The notes under the pieces are model-generated. The model had not been told where the DNA came from. It was given only the letters and a program-made list of their open reading frames with translations, and ran no database searches. Below are positions 1 to 8,331 of a DNA stretch of 37,231 nucleotides, in pieces. A program made the translations under genes and the position numbers. Origin of the DNA: Actinomycetota bacterium (GTDB taxonomy: Bacteria; Actinomycetota; Acidimicrobiia; Acidimicrobiales; Ilumatobacteraceae); assembly GCA_009919275.1 (NCBI GenBank), contig RGCG01000012.1:1-37231 (forward strand), read 5' to 3'. How positions within the stretch are numbered: the first letter of the stretch is position 1; each line of letters opens with the position of its first letter.

Positions 1-690
1 GCGACCACGGTTTACCTCCACAGGGCAATGTCGCACCGCGCGCTCAGTTTGTCTCCAGTCGCTGCGTTCGGATTTCGCTTCATTGTCTGGATCACCACTG
101 GTATTCGCCCACGCCAGTGGGTGGCGGTCCATCGCAAGCACCACGCGTTCACCGATGTCGATGGCGACCCGCATTCCCCGGTGCTTCTCGGTTGGAAAAC
201 GGTTCAGGCACGGAACGTGTCGCTCTACCGCCGTTGTGCGAGCGACCCGTCCACTCTTGGTCGTTATGCCAAGGACATGGCCCCCACTGCCTTCGACAGG
301 TTGCTGTTCGATCGAACCGTTCTCGGACTCACGATCGGGATCACTTCGCTGTGTCTCTTCTTCGGTGTGTGGGTGGGCCTCGGGGCAGCTGTTGTTCACG
401 TGAATCTGTATCTCGGAGGATCCGCTGCGGTGAACGCAATTGGTCATCACTTCGGTCGCCGTCCCTATGACAACGGGGCGGGCAACCTTCAGTGGCTCGC
501 TTTTCTCACAGCCGGTGAGGGGTTGCACAACAACCACCATGCCGCGCCAACTTCAGCGCGACTGGCACACCGCTGGTACGAGATCGATTACGGCTGGTGG
601 GTCATCAAGGTCCTTGCTTGGCTGCGACTCGCCAAGGTGCGCCTGAACGAAGTGAAGCTCGTCATACCATCGAGGCGTGCCGCCGCCTGA
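1..690 (+). CDS. Fatty-acid (acyl-CoA/acyl-lipid) desaturase, 5' end cut off by the window
   Basis: C-terminal part of a membrane di-iron desaturase that introduces a double bond into fatty acyl chains. The frame is open from base 1, so the true start lies outside; the ATG at 28 falls inside the first histidine box and is internal. All three histidine boxes are visible: HRAMSH (HxxxxH, about bases 19-36), HRKHH (130-144) and a third with HNNHH near 526-540. Hydrophobic stretches flank the boxes as expected for the four-helix membrane fold. The C-terminus is basic. Its last 14 bases overlap the GTG start of the next gene, suggesting co-transcription. Delta-9 acyl-CoA desaturase is the most likely subtype, but regiospecificity cannot be read from the sequence. 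Confidence 0.9.
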   Translation, partial: ATTVYLHRAMSHRALSLSPVAAFGFRFIVWITTGIRPRQWVAVHRKHHAFTDVDGDPHSPVLLGWKTVQARNVSLYRRCASDPSTLGRYAKDMAPTAFDRLLFDRTVLGLTIGITSLCLFFGVWVGLGAAVVHVNLYLGGSAAVNAIGHHFGRRPYDNGAGNLQWLAFLTAGEGLHNNHHAAPTSARLAHRWYEIDYGWWVIKVLAWLRLAKVRLNEVKLVIPSRRAAA

Positions 691-1804
691 CAGCTCTCAG
701 CGTCATCGCACGGTCCACGCACGTCGTGCGCTCGTTGATGGAGCCCTCCATGACGACGTCGTCATCGAAATCGATGGGGACCGCATTCGATCGCTGGGAC
801 GATTCGACAACAGCGACCGAAATCGTCGAATACATGCCCTCGTCTCCCCCGGCTTGATCGACCTGCAGTGCAACGGTTTCGGAACGTACCCCGTGATCGG
901 AGCCACCGAGGATTCACTCGCTGCCCTTCAGCGCGCACTCGCGGCTGCGGGAACCACGGCGTTCCTTCCGACGATCACGACGTGCCCTTCGTCGGTGCGT
1001 CGTGAAACGCACGCAACCGTCATGGCTGCGGCGAAGGCCAACGCTCCAAGCAGCAGCCGCATTCTTGGAATTCACCTCGAGGGCCCCTTCCTTGGCCGTC
1101 GGCCCGGGGCCCATGACCCGAAAACCATCGCCGCGGGGCACGGCGACGTCGATGCTGTCATCGATCTCTGCAGCGAAGGAGTCCGCATGATGACGATTGC
1201 TGCCGAGTCACCGGTCGCTCAAAGCGTGGTCGAGTCGCTCGTGGCGAAAGGCATCGTTGTATCGATCGGACACTCCGCTCCGACACGTGAGGAATACCAG
1301 AGAACGGTGACTGCCGGCGCGATCGCCTGCACTCACATCTTCAACTCGATGTCCGGCATCGAACACCGCGGCTTCGGTCTTGCCGGGGCGATTCTCGATG
1401 ATCCGGCGATGCATGCGGGATTGATTGGCGATCTGGTTCACGTTGGCGCCGAGACGGTTCGACTCGTCTTTCGTTCCAAAGGTGCCACAAGGACGTTCCT
1501 CGTCAGTGACTCCGTCGCCGCAACCGACGGGGTCGTCGTCACCAACGCGGCCCGACTGGTCGATGGCACACTTGCCGGTGCCGCGAAACCGTTGGCCGAA
1601 CAGGTTCGCTGCATTGTGAAGAGCGCGGGCGTCCCGCTTGTAGATGCTCTCGTTTCGGCGACGGCAACCCCGGCGAAAATGATCGGGGCACGAGAGATGG
1701 GCTCGATCGCGGTGGGTCAACTTGCCGATCTCACGTGTTTCGACGAAGAGCTCGAGGTCGAATTGACGTACGTCGCTGGCGTACCCGTCGAGCGATTCTC
1801 CTAG
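677..1804 (+). CDS. nagA: N-acetylglucosamine-6-phosphate deacetylase
   Basis: Cytoplasmic amidohydrolase-superfamily enzyme converting GlcNAc-6-phosphate to glucosamine-6-phosphate in amino-sugar recycling. Supporting motifs in order: SPGLIDLQCNGFG near the N-terminus, IHLEGPFL with the metal-binding Glu, IGHSAP with a metal/substrate His, THIFNSMSG, and LVSDSVAATDG with the catalytic Asp. The 375-residue length is normal for the family. The start is a GTG at 677 that overlaps the desaturase end by 14 nt; no better start with a ribosome site is visible, so the exact N-terminus is less sure than the function. No nagB or PTS gene is adjacent, so a cell-wall recycling role is inferred rather than shown. 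Confidence 0.9.
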   Translation: MPPPDSSQRHRTVHARRALVDGALHDDVVIEIDGDRIRSLGRFDNSDRNRRIHALVSPGLIDLQCNGFGTYPVIGATEDSLAALQRALAAAGTTAFLPTITTCPSSVRRETHATVMAAAKANAPSSSRILGIHLEGPFLGRRPGAHDPKTIAAGHGDVDAVIDLCSEGVRMMTIAAESPVAQSVVESLVAKGIVVSIGHSAPTREEYQRTVTAGAIACTHIFNSMSGIEHRGFGLAGAILDDPAMHAGLIGDLVHVGAETVRLVFRSKGATRTFLVSDSVAATDGVVVTNAARLVDGTLAGAAKPLAEQVRCIVKSAGVPLVDALVSATATPAKMIGAREMGSIAVGQLADLTCFDEELEVELTYVAGVPVERFS

Positions 1805-1813
1805 ACTCGCGCC
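1802..1813 (+). promoter_or_regulatory. Putative leaderless promoter (-10 TAGACT)
   Basis: TAGACT at 1802-1807 followed by 6 nt and then the GTG start at 1814. The first three bases of the element are the stop codon of nagA. There is no Shine-Dalgarno sequence. This spacing puts the transcription start at the start codon. Confidence 0.5.
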
Positions 1814-2215
1814 GTGCATCTGGTCTCAGCACTGTTCGTGGACAATTTCGAAATGCGCCAGGTCGAAGGACCGAGTACGAGAATCGATCTGACGGGTGCG
1901 TTCTTCTCGACCGTCGCGCCATCCGAACCCCCATTCGTCTTTGCGCCGCACCTTGTTGCGTTGATCTACTGCGAGCCAACCGAATCCGGCGACGGCGTGT
2001 TCGAGGTCGTGTTCCGCAAGGGTCCAAAGGAAGAGGACGAACAGGTCGCGCGCAACGTCAGTCCTTTCCGCGTCGATCCGGGCAAGTTCACTTACCGATT
2101 GGTGAGGGGTGAGTTGGAATTCGACGACTACGGCCAGGTGTTCGCCCATTGTCGGGTCAACCGTGACGCGTGGACCATCGTTCCGCTCACATTGCTACCG
2201 CGCCCGAACAGTTAG
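1814..2215 (+). CDS. Conserved hypothetical protein, possibly DUF6941-like
   Basis: A 133-residue soluble protein with a GTG start placed 6 nt after a -10-like element. The N-terminus (LVSALFVDNFEMRQ) followed by a segment on a putative small beta-domain (IDLTGAFFSTVAPSEPP) is reminiscent of the small DUF6941 proteins, which open with an ALFCD-like strand; I cannot confirm this without a profile search. The composition is beta-rich with alternating hydrophobic positions. There is no signal peptide, membrane segment or catalytic motif. It lies between nagA and transketolase, only 9 nt from each neighbour. Function unknown. Confidence 0.7.
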   Translation: MHLVSALFVDNFEMRQVEGPSTRIDLTGAFFSTVAPSEPPFVFAPHLVALIYCEPTESGDGVFEVVFRKGPKEEDEQVARNVSPFRVDPGKFTYRLVRGELEFDDYGQVFAHCRVNRDAWTIVPLTLLPRPNS

Positions 2216-2224
2216 TCTGCGCGA
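2213..2224 (+). promoter_or_regulatory. Putative leaderless promoter (-10 TAGTCT) of tkt
   Basis: TAGTCT at 2213-2218, 6 nt before the GTG of transketolase at 2225. The TAG is again the stop codon of the upstream gene. No ribosome-binding site is visible. Confidence 0.5.
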
Positions 2225-4195
2225 GTGGTCAACGACTCGAACAACGCCAGCGTCTCCAAGAACAGGGCGGCTTTCGACGAGAAAGCAATCGCGGTCATCC
2301 GCGGTATCGCGATGGACGCACCTTTTCACGCAAAAAGTGGACATCAGGGCACCGCGATGGCCCTCGCTCCCCTTGCCCACACGCTCTACTCCCGGGTCAT
2401 GTCCCATCATCCCGGTGACCCCATGTGGGCAAACCGTGACCGTTTCATCCTCTCCTGCGGTCACGCATCGATTCTGCAGTACGCCCTCTTGTGCTTGAAC
2501 GGCTACGGCCTCGAAGTCGATGACCTGCGTCAGTTCCGTCAGCTCGGGTCGCGGACACCCGGACACCCGGAAGTCGGACACACCGCAGGAGTCGAGGTCA
2601 CAACGGGGCCGCTCGGGCAAGGTTTTGCAAACGCAGTGGGCATGGCGATCGCCGAAGAACACCTTCGGGCGACGGTCGGACCAGACGTGATCAATCACCA
2701 CACGTTCGTCATCGCCGGTGACGGTTGTCTGATGGAAGGCGTCAGCCATGAGGCGGCATCGCTGGCCGGCCACCTCGGTCTCGAACGTCTCATTTGTATC
2801 TTCGACGACAACAAGATCACCATCGACGGTGCCACCGACCTCACCTGCAGCGACGACGTCGTCGGACGTTTTCGCTCCTACGGGTGGAACGTCATCGAAG
2901 CGGGACCGATCTCCGAGAGTTGTGACGAACTCGAATCGGTCCTGAACCGTGCGAAATCCCACCGAGGGGCTCCGACACTCGTTGTCTTGCCGACTCGTAT
3001 CGGGTTTCCGTCTCCCGACTTCACCGACAAACACGCTGCTCACGGAAATCCATTCGTCGCCGAACACATCACTCGGACGAAGGCCCTCCTCGGTATCCCC
3101 GACGAACCCTTCCATGTCCCGGCTGATCTGCTGTCGGAATATCGCACTTTTTCGAGCGATCGTTGTGCAGAGATCCATCGCAAATGGACGGCGTCCGATG
3201 CAGTCGACAAGCTTTCCGCCTACAAGACCGAAGGCGCCGGCTCGCGTCTCGCCGGCAAGCTTCCGACATTCAAGGAAGATGAAAATCCCGCGACACGCGT
3301 GGCCATCCAGAAAGTCCTGGCTGCTGCGGCGGAACACTTGCCGGGCATCGTCGCCGGTGCCGCAGACCTCACGGGAAACACCGGAGCAAAGTTGTCCCCC
3401 GACCGAGCTTTCAACCGGGACGATCGTGCCGGACGTCAGATCTACTTTGGTGTGCGCGAGCATGCCATGGGGGCAATCGCGAACGGAATTGCACTTCATG
3501 GTTGTCTCGTTCCGGTGATCGGCACGTTCTTTGTCTTCGCCGACTACATGCGGCCGGCCATTCGCCTTGCTGCATTGTCCAAGGCAAAGGTGATTTTTGT
3601 GTTCAGCCACGACTCCGTCGGCGTGGGCGAAGATGGTCCGACTCATCAGCCCGTCGAACACCTTGCATCCTTGCGGATCATTCCCGGACTACAGGTCATA
3701 CGTCCCGCCGATGGAAATGAAACGACCCAAGCCTTCTTGGCGGCCCTCGACTTCGATGGTCCGACCGCTCTCGTGCTGAGCCGTCAGAACCTACCAATCG
3801 TCACCGACGGCTCGGCCGTCGTGCGGGGCGCAGGCATCGTGCGCCAAGCTCCAAAACCCGACATCGTGCTCGTGGCGACGGGCAGCGAGGTTGCGTTGTG
3901 TGTTGCCGCGGCCGATGAGCTGTCCGAGGCGGGCGTGGCCGCACGTGTGGTCTCGATGCCTGATGTCGGTCGATTCGCGGCCCAGGACACCTCGTTCCGC
4001 GAAGCGCTGCTCACGCCGGGCGTGCCGGTGCTTGCCGTCGAGGCGGCCAGTACCTTCGGTTGGTCGGCGATTGCCGACGTCGTGTTGGGCATCGACGAAT
4101 TCGGGACCAGCGCCCCCGGCTCCGTGGCGCTCGAACATCTCGGAATGTCGACATCGAACGTGGTCCGCGCGGCGCGCGAACTATGTTCGCGGTGA
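2225..4195 (+). CDS. tkt: Transketolase
   Basis: Thiamine-diphosphate enzyme transferring two-carbon ketol units in the non-oxidative pentose phosphate pathway. The full length of 656 residues is typical. N-terminal substrate/TPP histidines sit in SGHQGTAM; the TPP-Mg motif is GDGCLMEG from about residue 165 with DDNKITIDG downstream; the pyrimidine-binding domain contains FGVREHAMGAIANG and a GTFFVFADYMRPAIR-type segment. The GTG start is supported by the family N-terminus and by the upstream -10 element. It is translationally coupled to transaldolase: its TGA shares a base with the next ATG (TGATG at 4193-4197). The two enzymes act consecutively on sedoheptulose-7-phosphate and glyceraldehyde-3-phosphate. 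Confidence 0.96.
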   Translation: MVNDSNNASVSKNRAAFDEKAIAVIRGIAMDAPFHAKSGHQGTAMALAPLAHTLYSRVMSHHPGDPMWANRDRFILSCGHASILQYALLCLNGYGLEVDDLRQFRQLGSRTPGHPEVGHTAGVEVTTGPLGQGFANAVGMAIAEEHLRATVGPDVINHHTFVIAGDGCLMEGVSHEAASLAGHLGLERLICIFDDNKITIDGATDLTCSDDVVGRFRSYGWNVIEAGPISESCDELESVLNRAKSHRGAPTLVVLPTRIGFPSPDFTDKHAAHGNPFVAEHITRTKALLGIPDEPFHVPADLLSEYRTFSSDRCAEIHRKWTASDAVDKLSAYKTEGAGSRLAGKLPTFKEDENPATRVAIQKVLAAAAEHLPGIVAGAADLTGNTGAKLSPDRAFNRDDRAGRQIYFGVREHAMGAIANGIALHGCLVPVIGTFFVFADYMRPAIRLAALSKAKVIFVFSHDSVGVGEDGPTHQPVEHLASLRIIPGLQVIRPADGNETTQAFLAALDFDGPTALVLSRQNLPIVTDGSAVVRGAGIVRQAPKPDIVLVATGSEVALCVAAADELSEAGVAARVVSMPDVGRFAAQDTSFREALLTPGVPVLAVEAASTFGWSAIADVVLGIDEFGTSAPGSVALEHLGMSTSNVVRAARELCSR

Positions 4196-5313
4196 TGACA
4201 AGCGGTACGCGTCTACAACGGCTCTTCAGCGACCAGGGGCAGAGCCCGTGGATCGACAATCTGAGGCGGGGCTACCTGTCGAGCGGCCACCTCGCCGCCC
4301 TCGTTGCGCGTGGGGTGCGTGGGCTCACCTCGAATCCGACGATCTTCCAGAAGGCGATTCAGGGTTCGGCAGAGTACAACGAACAATTCGGTCGTCTGGC
4401 GTCACGAGGCTTCACCGTCGAGGAGATTTATTGGGAACTCGTGCTCGACGACATCAAAGGGGCCCTCGAGGTGTTCGCACCGCTCTACCACGAGTCCGGC
4501 GGAAACGACGGATTCGTGAGTGTCGAGGTTGACCCGATGCTTGCCTTCGACGGTGCAGCGACACTCGAGGCCGCACGTCGTCTCGACGAGCGCGTCGGTG
4601 CATCGAACGTGATGATCAAGATTCCCGCGACGATCGACGGACTTCCGGCCATTCGTCGGATGGTCGCAGAGGGTCGCAACGTCAACGTGACGCTGATCTT
4701 CAGTCTCCAGCGATACTCGGACGTCATCGATGCCTACATCTCGGGTCTTGAAGACCGACTGTCACAAGGCAACGTCTCTCTCTCCGATGTCAACTCGGTT
4801 GCGAGCTTCTTCATCAGTCGAGTCGACACAGAGGTCGACCAAAGGCTCGAAGCTCTGGGTGGCGAAGCGAGGGCCAGACTGAAGGGACGGGCGGCCGTCA
4901 CGCAAGGTCGACTCGCGTACGCGCTCTTCGTCGAGAAGTTCAGCGGACCACGTTGGCAGGCACTCGTCGACCGTGGCGCGAAGCCCCAGCGGCCGCTGTG
5001 GGCCAGCACCTCGACAAAGAATCCCGCTTATCCCGACACAATGTACGTCGACGAGCTCATCGGTCCGTTGACGGTCAATACCCTGCCCGACAACACCCTC
5101 GAGGCGTTCGACGATCATGGGCGTCTCGAACGAACGGTTGACTCCGACCTCGCCTCTGCTCGCGCCACATGGGCCGAGATTGCCGATGCGGGTGTCGATC
5201 TGAACGAGGCCGCAGCAAAGCTCGAAGACGAAGGAATTGCCTCCTTTCAACAGAGTTTTGTCGATCTGTTGGGTGTCATGCAGGAAAAGCACGATTCCCT
5301 GACGCGCGGATGA
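4195..5313 (+). CDS. tal: Transaldolase, long actinobacterial type
   Basis: Transfers a dihydroxyacetone unit between sugar phosphates in the pentose phosphate pathway. The Schiff-base lysine is Lys142 in VMIKIPAT; LTSNPTIF near the N-terminus and NVNVTLIFSLQRY are family hallmarks. The 372 residues match the longer actinobacterial/cyanobacterial form rather than the 317-residue enterobacterial form. The frame is open upstream to 4060 inside tkt, but the TGATG overlap with the tkt stop fixes the most likely start at 4195; an in-frame ATG at 4183 is the alternative. It forms an operon with tkt and the downstream LOG gene. The usual actinobacterial neighbours zwf and opcA are absent here. Confidence 0.94.
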   Translation: MTSGTRLQRLFSDQGQSPWIDNLRRGYLSSGHLAALVARGVRGLTSNPTIFQKAIQGSAEYNEQFGRLASRGFTVEEIYWELVLDDIKGALEVFAPLYHESGGNDGFVSVEVDPMLAFDGAATLEAARRLDERVGASNVMIKIPATIDGLPAIRRMVAEGRNVNVTLIFSLQRYSDVIDAYISGLEDRLSQGNVSLSDVNSVASFFISRVDTEVDQRLEALGGEARARLKGRAAVTQGRLAYALFVEKFSGPRWQALVDRGAKPQRPLWASTSTKNPAYPDTMYVDELIGPLTVNTLPDNTLEAFDDHGRLERTVDSDLASARATWAEIADAGVDLNEAAAKLEDEGIASFQQSFVDLLGVMQEKHDSLTRG

Positions 5314-5326
5314 AGGACCCGAACCG

Positions 5327-6460
5327 ATGACGGACCCTTCACCCGGCTCGGAGGTGGGGCCACTCGGTCGCGACCTGCGGGTCGAGATCGAGAAGTTTCT
5401 GGCTTCTCAACCGTCCACGCTCGATCAAAAGATCATGGCGAATACGGTTCGCGACTTACGCAAAGCCTTCGACCTGCTCAAACAGGTCGAGGGTCGGGCA
5501 AAGGTGACGATCTTTGGAAGCGCGCGCACGGCATCGCATGACCCGCTCTACGAGCAAACGGTACGTGTCGCACGCGAGCTTGCGGCACAGGGCTGGATGG
5601 TCATCACGGGTGCCGGACCCGGCATCATGGAGGCCGGCATGGTGGGTGCCGGTCGCGAGGGAAGTATCGGTGTCTCCATTGTCCTGCCGTTCGAGAATGA
5701 AGCGAATGAAATCATCGCGGGCGACGAGAAGCACATCGCTCTCAAATACTTCTTCACTCGAAAGTTCGCATTGACGAAGGCATCGCAGGCTTTCATCTGC
5801 ATGCCCGGCGGATTCGGCACCCTTGATGAGTTGTTCGAGTTGCTCACCCTCACGCAGACGGGTAAGGGCAACCCCGTACCGATCGTTCTGCTCGATGTTC
5901 CGGGCGACACGTATTGGCAACAAGTCGGAGAGTTCATCGAAAGTCAGATGGCGAGCCGCGGGTTGATCTCCGGCGAGGACCGTGCGCTCTTCTTCACCAC
6001 GAACGACGCAGTCGCGGCGGTTGCTGAGGTGACCAAGTTCTATTCGAATTACCATTCGCTGCGATTCATAGGCAACAAATTGGTGATACGGATGCAGCGT
6101 GGTCCGAGTGACGAAGAACTCGCAACGATGAATACTCGATTCGCCCACGTGGTGAGGCAAGGACTCATCGAGCGAGCCACCGCCCACCCTGCCGAGATTC
6201 GCGACAATGACGAACCGGACCTGGCGAGGATTGCCCTCTTTTTCGGTGATCCCGCGAAGTATCGCTTCGGCTTTTGCAATGGCCCGTCGCGCCCGCTGAA
6301 GGTCTTTTTCGACGGTCAATTCGCGAGGATCACCTTTGACCGCGCGAGAAAGAATGGCGAGAGCCGTGTCGGCAAGACCTTCGTTGATAGCCGCCAGTTG
6401 GTCGGCCTCGGATTCGAAATTGGTGTCGAATTTCGTCATGATCGGTCAGCGTCTCCTTGA
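5327..6460 (+). CDS. LOG-family (TIGR00730-like) nucleotide phosphoribohydrolase
   Basis: Rossmann-fold protein of the LYSINE DECARBOXYLASE-like/LOG group, whose characterised members release the base from (cytokinin) nucleoside 5'-monophosphates. Motifs: TIFGSAR, TGAGPGIMEAGMVGA, and PGGFGTLDE at about residues 160-168 with the catalytic Arg/Glu region. The start at 5327 has an AAGGA ribosome site 9 nt upstream. It lies 13 nt after tal, probably in the same operon. The core and the family-like tail end near residue 310 (DPAKY); the remaining roughly 65 residues look unlike the family and lie antisense to the region downstream of glcF. The stop may therefore have been displaced by a frameshift, with a T5 run at 6239-6243 as a candidate site. 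Substrate unknown. Confidence 0.85.
   Translation: MTDPSPGSEVGPLGRDLRVEIEKFLASQPSTLDQKIMANTVRDLRKAFDLLKQVEGRAKVTIFGSARTASHDPLYEQTVRVARELAAQGWMVITGAGPGIMEAGMVGAGREGSIGVSIVLPFENEANEIIAGDEKHIALKYFFTRKFALTKASQAFICMPGGFGTLDELFELLTLTQTGKGNPVPIVLLDVPGDTYWQQVGEFIESQMASRGLISGEDRALFFTTNDAVAAVAEVTKFYSNYHSLRFIGNKLVIRMQRGPSDEELATMNTRFAHVVRQGLIERATAHPAEIRDNDEPDLARIALFFGDPAKYRFGFCNGPSRPLKVFFDGQFARITFDRARKNGESRVGKTFVDSRQLVGLGFEIGVEFRHDRSASP
6230..6439 (-). other. Possible small gene coupled to glcF, 3' end unresolved
   Basis: On the minus strand an ATG at 6439 overlaps the glcF stop in the ATGA arrangement seen elsewhere in this operon. The first about 70 codons read as a plausible helical, charge-rich protein (for example VEKDLQRARRAIAKAEAI). 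The frame then stays open to 5456, antisense and codon-aligned to the LOG gene, a phase that is often open by chance here. The lower boundary given is only where the antisense becomes clearly LOG-coding. It could be a real 3' gene of the glycolate operon whose stop is lost, or chance. Confidence 0.25.
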
Positions 6461-7617
6461 TGATGGCTTTGGTGGCGATCTTCCGACCCCAAGGCTCGGG
6501 CAACCAGTTCGATGGGATGAACGATCGTCAGCGCATTCCACGTTTGCGGACGGTGTGCCTGAAGCTGTCCGGAACAACCGGGATTGCCTGACGAGATATA
6601 CCGAACCTGGGCGTCCAGGACGGATTGAATCGCCTCGTTCTTGCGGTCGACGATGTGTTTGGCCGACGCCGCGTGGTCGATCGCATAGGCCCCGCCTGCT
6701 CCGCAACAAAGACCGTCGTCCGGTATTGATCGGACCTCATAGAACAGGTCGAGAACACGATGTGTGGCCAAATGGGATCCCTGAATGTTGCGCAAGTGGC
6801 ATGCATCGTGCACAACCACAACATCGTCGGAGCGCGAGCCGAGATCAAGCGGACTCTCGTCGAGGTGGCGCGACACGAACTCCATTACGTCGACAACTTC
6901 GCCAAGACCCTCGGCGTGTCGCAGGAGATGCGCCCCACAACCAGCGGAGTTGACGATCAGGATTGACCCAGAATGGCACTTTCGAACGTTGGCAGTCAGC
7001 TTCGAGGCGGGTTCTGCAATTCCTGCGTGTGCATGGAGGGCGCCGCAACACATGCCCGGATCGGAGAGTCTTACGTTGTACCCAAGTCGTGAGAGAACGT
7101 CGACCGTCGCCTGGTGAACCTGCCGGTACCACATGTCCATCACGCAGCCCCGAAAGAGGATGACTTCACCGCGATTGTTCTTGGATGCGGCGGGAACCCG
7201 CAAACGACGCATTCTCACGGCAACGGGAGGGATCGGGAATCGTCTTGGCATCAAGTGAAGCCGCTGCGCCAGGGCCGCAATTGCCGTGAGCGCGCGGAAC
7301 AAAAACCGCTTCACCATCACTTTTCGAGCAGAAGTCGAAGCGAGTTCATCGATGACCGGCGCGATGATGCGGTCGTAGCGAACCGAAGAAGGACACGCCG
7401 GGAGGCAACCCATGCACTGCACGCAGGAATTCAACGAGTGCCTCACTCCGTCGTCGAGTGGAATCTCCCCGCCACGAACAGCCGCGACCAATTCAATGCG
7501 TCCCCTCGGGCTTTGAGAGTCGTTTCCCGTGATTCGGTAAGTCGGACAGTGCGGAAGGCAAAGTCCGCACGACACGCAACTCGCAAGATCATCGGGGTCA
7601 ACGGCGGCGAAGATCAT
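6436..7617 (-). CDS. glcF: Glycolate oxidase iron-sulfur subunit GlcF
   Basis: Electron-transfer subunit of the membrane-associated glycolate (2-hydroxy acid) oxidase complex, passing electrons from the flavin subunits to the respiratory chain. Two [4Fe-4S] ferredoxin-type motifs are present: Cys14, Cys17, Cys20, Cys24 (CVSCGLCLPHCP) and CVQCMGCLPACP about 55 residues on. The two C-terminal CCG-domain signatures are GMCCGALHAHAG and GLCCGAGGAYA. The start at ATG 7617 overlaps the glcE stop (ATGA); a TTG at 7629 is open but less likely. At 393 residues it is slightly shorter than most homologues but appears intact, in contrast to glcD and glcE upstream. Confidence 0.9.
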   Translation of the reverse strand: MIFAAVDPDDLASCVSCGLCLPHCPTYRITGNDSQSPRGRIELVAAVRGGEIPLDDGVRHSLNSCVQCMGCLPACPSSVRYDRIIAPVIDELASTSARKVMVKRFLFRALTAIAALAQRLHLMPRRFPIPPVAVRMRRLRVPAASKNNRGEVILFRGCVMDMWYRQVHQATVDVLSRLGYNVRLSDPGMCCGALHAHAGIAEPASKLTANVRKCHSGSILIVNSAGCGAHLLRHAEGLGEVVDVMEFVSRHLDESPLDLGSRSDDVVVVHDACHLRNIQGSHLATHRVLDLFYEVRSIPDDGLCCGAGGAYAIDHAASAKHIVDRKNEAIQSVLDAQVRYISSGNPGCSGQLQAHRPQTWNALTIVHPIELVARALGSEDRHQSHHQGDADRS

Positions 7618-8321
7618 GCCAGACCCCAACGAGCGGACAAGAGGGGGCTCAACGTGTTGTCGGGGTCGAACTCACTCTTCAGTCGTCGACAAATGTCGAA
7701 GATGGCCGGCGTCATCTCGAGTCGCTCGGGTGGTGATTCGGCGATGGAAAAGAGCTCAATCATCTCGAGGGCCGCAGGTGGCGCAATTTCGTCGTAATTC
7801 TCGAGCAAAGCAGCCTGTTGCGCCACATCGTCAGGGTGGCCTTCGAGGTTGACGCACCAACCGTTGCGACAGGGTGCCACAAGCGCGGGTCGGTAGAGCG
7901 CACCGACATCTCCGGCACCGACAAACCATCGACTACAACCGGGAATCGGCTCCGTCCGAAGAGTCGCCTCGGTGATGGTCGCCAAGGTGCCCCACGAACC
8001 CACGAGAAGTTTGACGAGGTCGAAGCCAGAGACGTTCTTGACGGTCCCTCCGCCTGCCACGAACGCGTTACCGGACCCGTCGACTGCATGAATTTTCAGC
8101 ACGATGTTCGGAAGAGCGAAATTGTCGCTGGGAAAAGGGCCGTTCCTGCGTGTCGCCAACGCACCACCAACCGTTCCAATGGCCGGGATGCGGAGGCGCT
8201 GTCGTTTGGAACCCAGAACCGATGCCAGTTCTTCCATCGTCGTTCCCGCCCGCACCGTCACGATGAGTTCGTCGGGTTCGAATCGAAGCACGCCGGATGA
8301 GAGACCCTTGGACCGAGTCAT
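7614..8321 (-). CDS. glcE: Shortened GlcE-like FAD-binding subunit, probably decaying
   Basis: Homologous to the middle of GlcE: FEPDELIVTVRAGT, GTVGGALA, a TVKNVSGFDL motif and GSWGTLATITE are clear FAD_binding_4 elements, and KSEFDPDNTLSP is the usual C-terminal motif. About 50 residues of the family N-terminus, including the flavin pyrophosphate loop, have no counterpart. Roughly 80 residues also appear missing between LLENYDEIAPPAAL and the C-terminal motif. The predicted product has 235 residues against about 350-400 normally. The ATG at 8321 is the best start. The frame is continuous with the frameshifted glcD frame, so an automatic call may merge both into one protein from 9686 to 7614. 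Function is doubtful. Confidence 0.7.
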   Translation of the reverse strand: MTRSKGLSSGVLRFEPDELIVTVRAGTTMEELASVLGSKRQRLRIPAIGTVGGALATRRNGPFPSDNFALPNIVLKIHAVDGSGNAFVAGGGTVKNVSGFDLVKLLVGSWGTLATITEATLRTEPIPGCSRWFVGAGDVGALYRPALVAPCRNGWCVNLEGHPDDVAQQAALLENYDEIAPPAALEMIELFSIAESPPERLEMTPAIFDICRRLKSEFDPDNTLSPLLSARWGLA

Positions 8322-8331
8322 GTCCGAATCC

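Noticed and set aside
2195-3661. 488-codon open frame on the minus strand across tkt
   Set aside because: Codon-aligned antisense of transketolase. In this phase a stop needs TTA, CTA or TCA codons on the coding strand, which are rare in such a GC-rich gene; the product has no recognisable motif.
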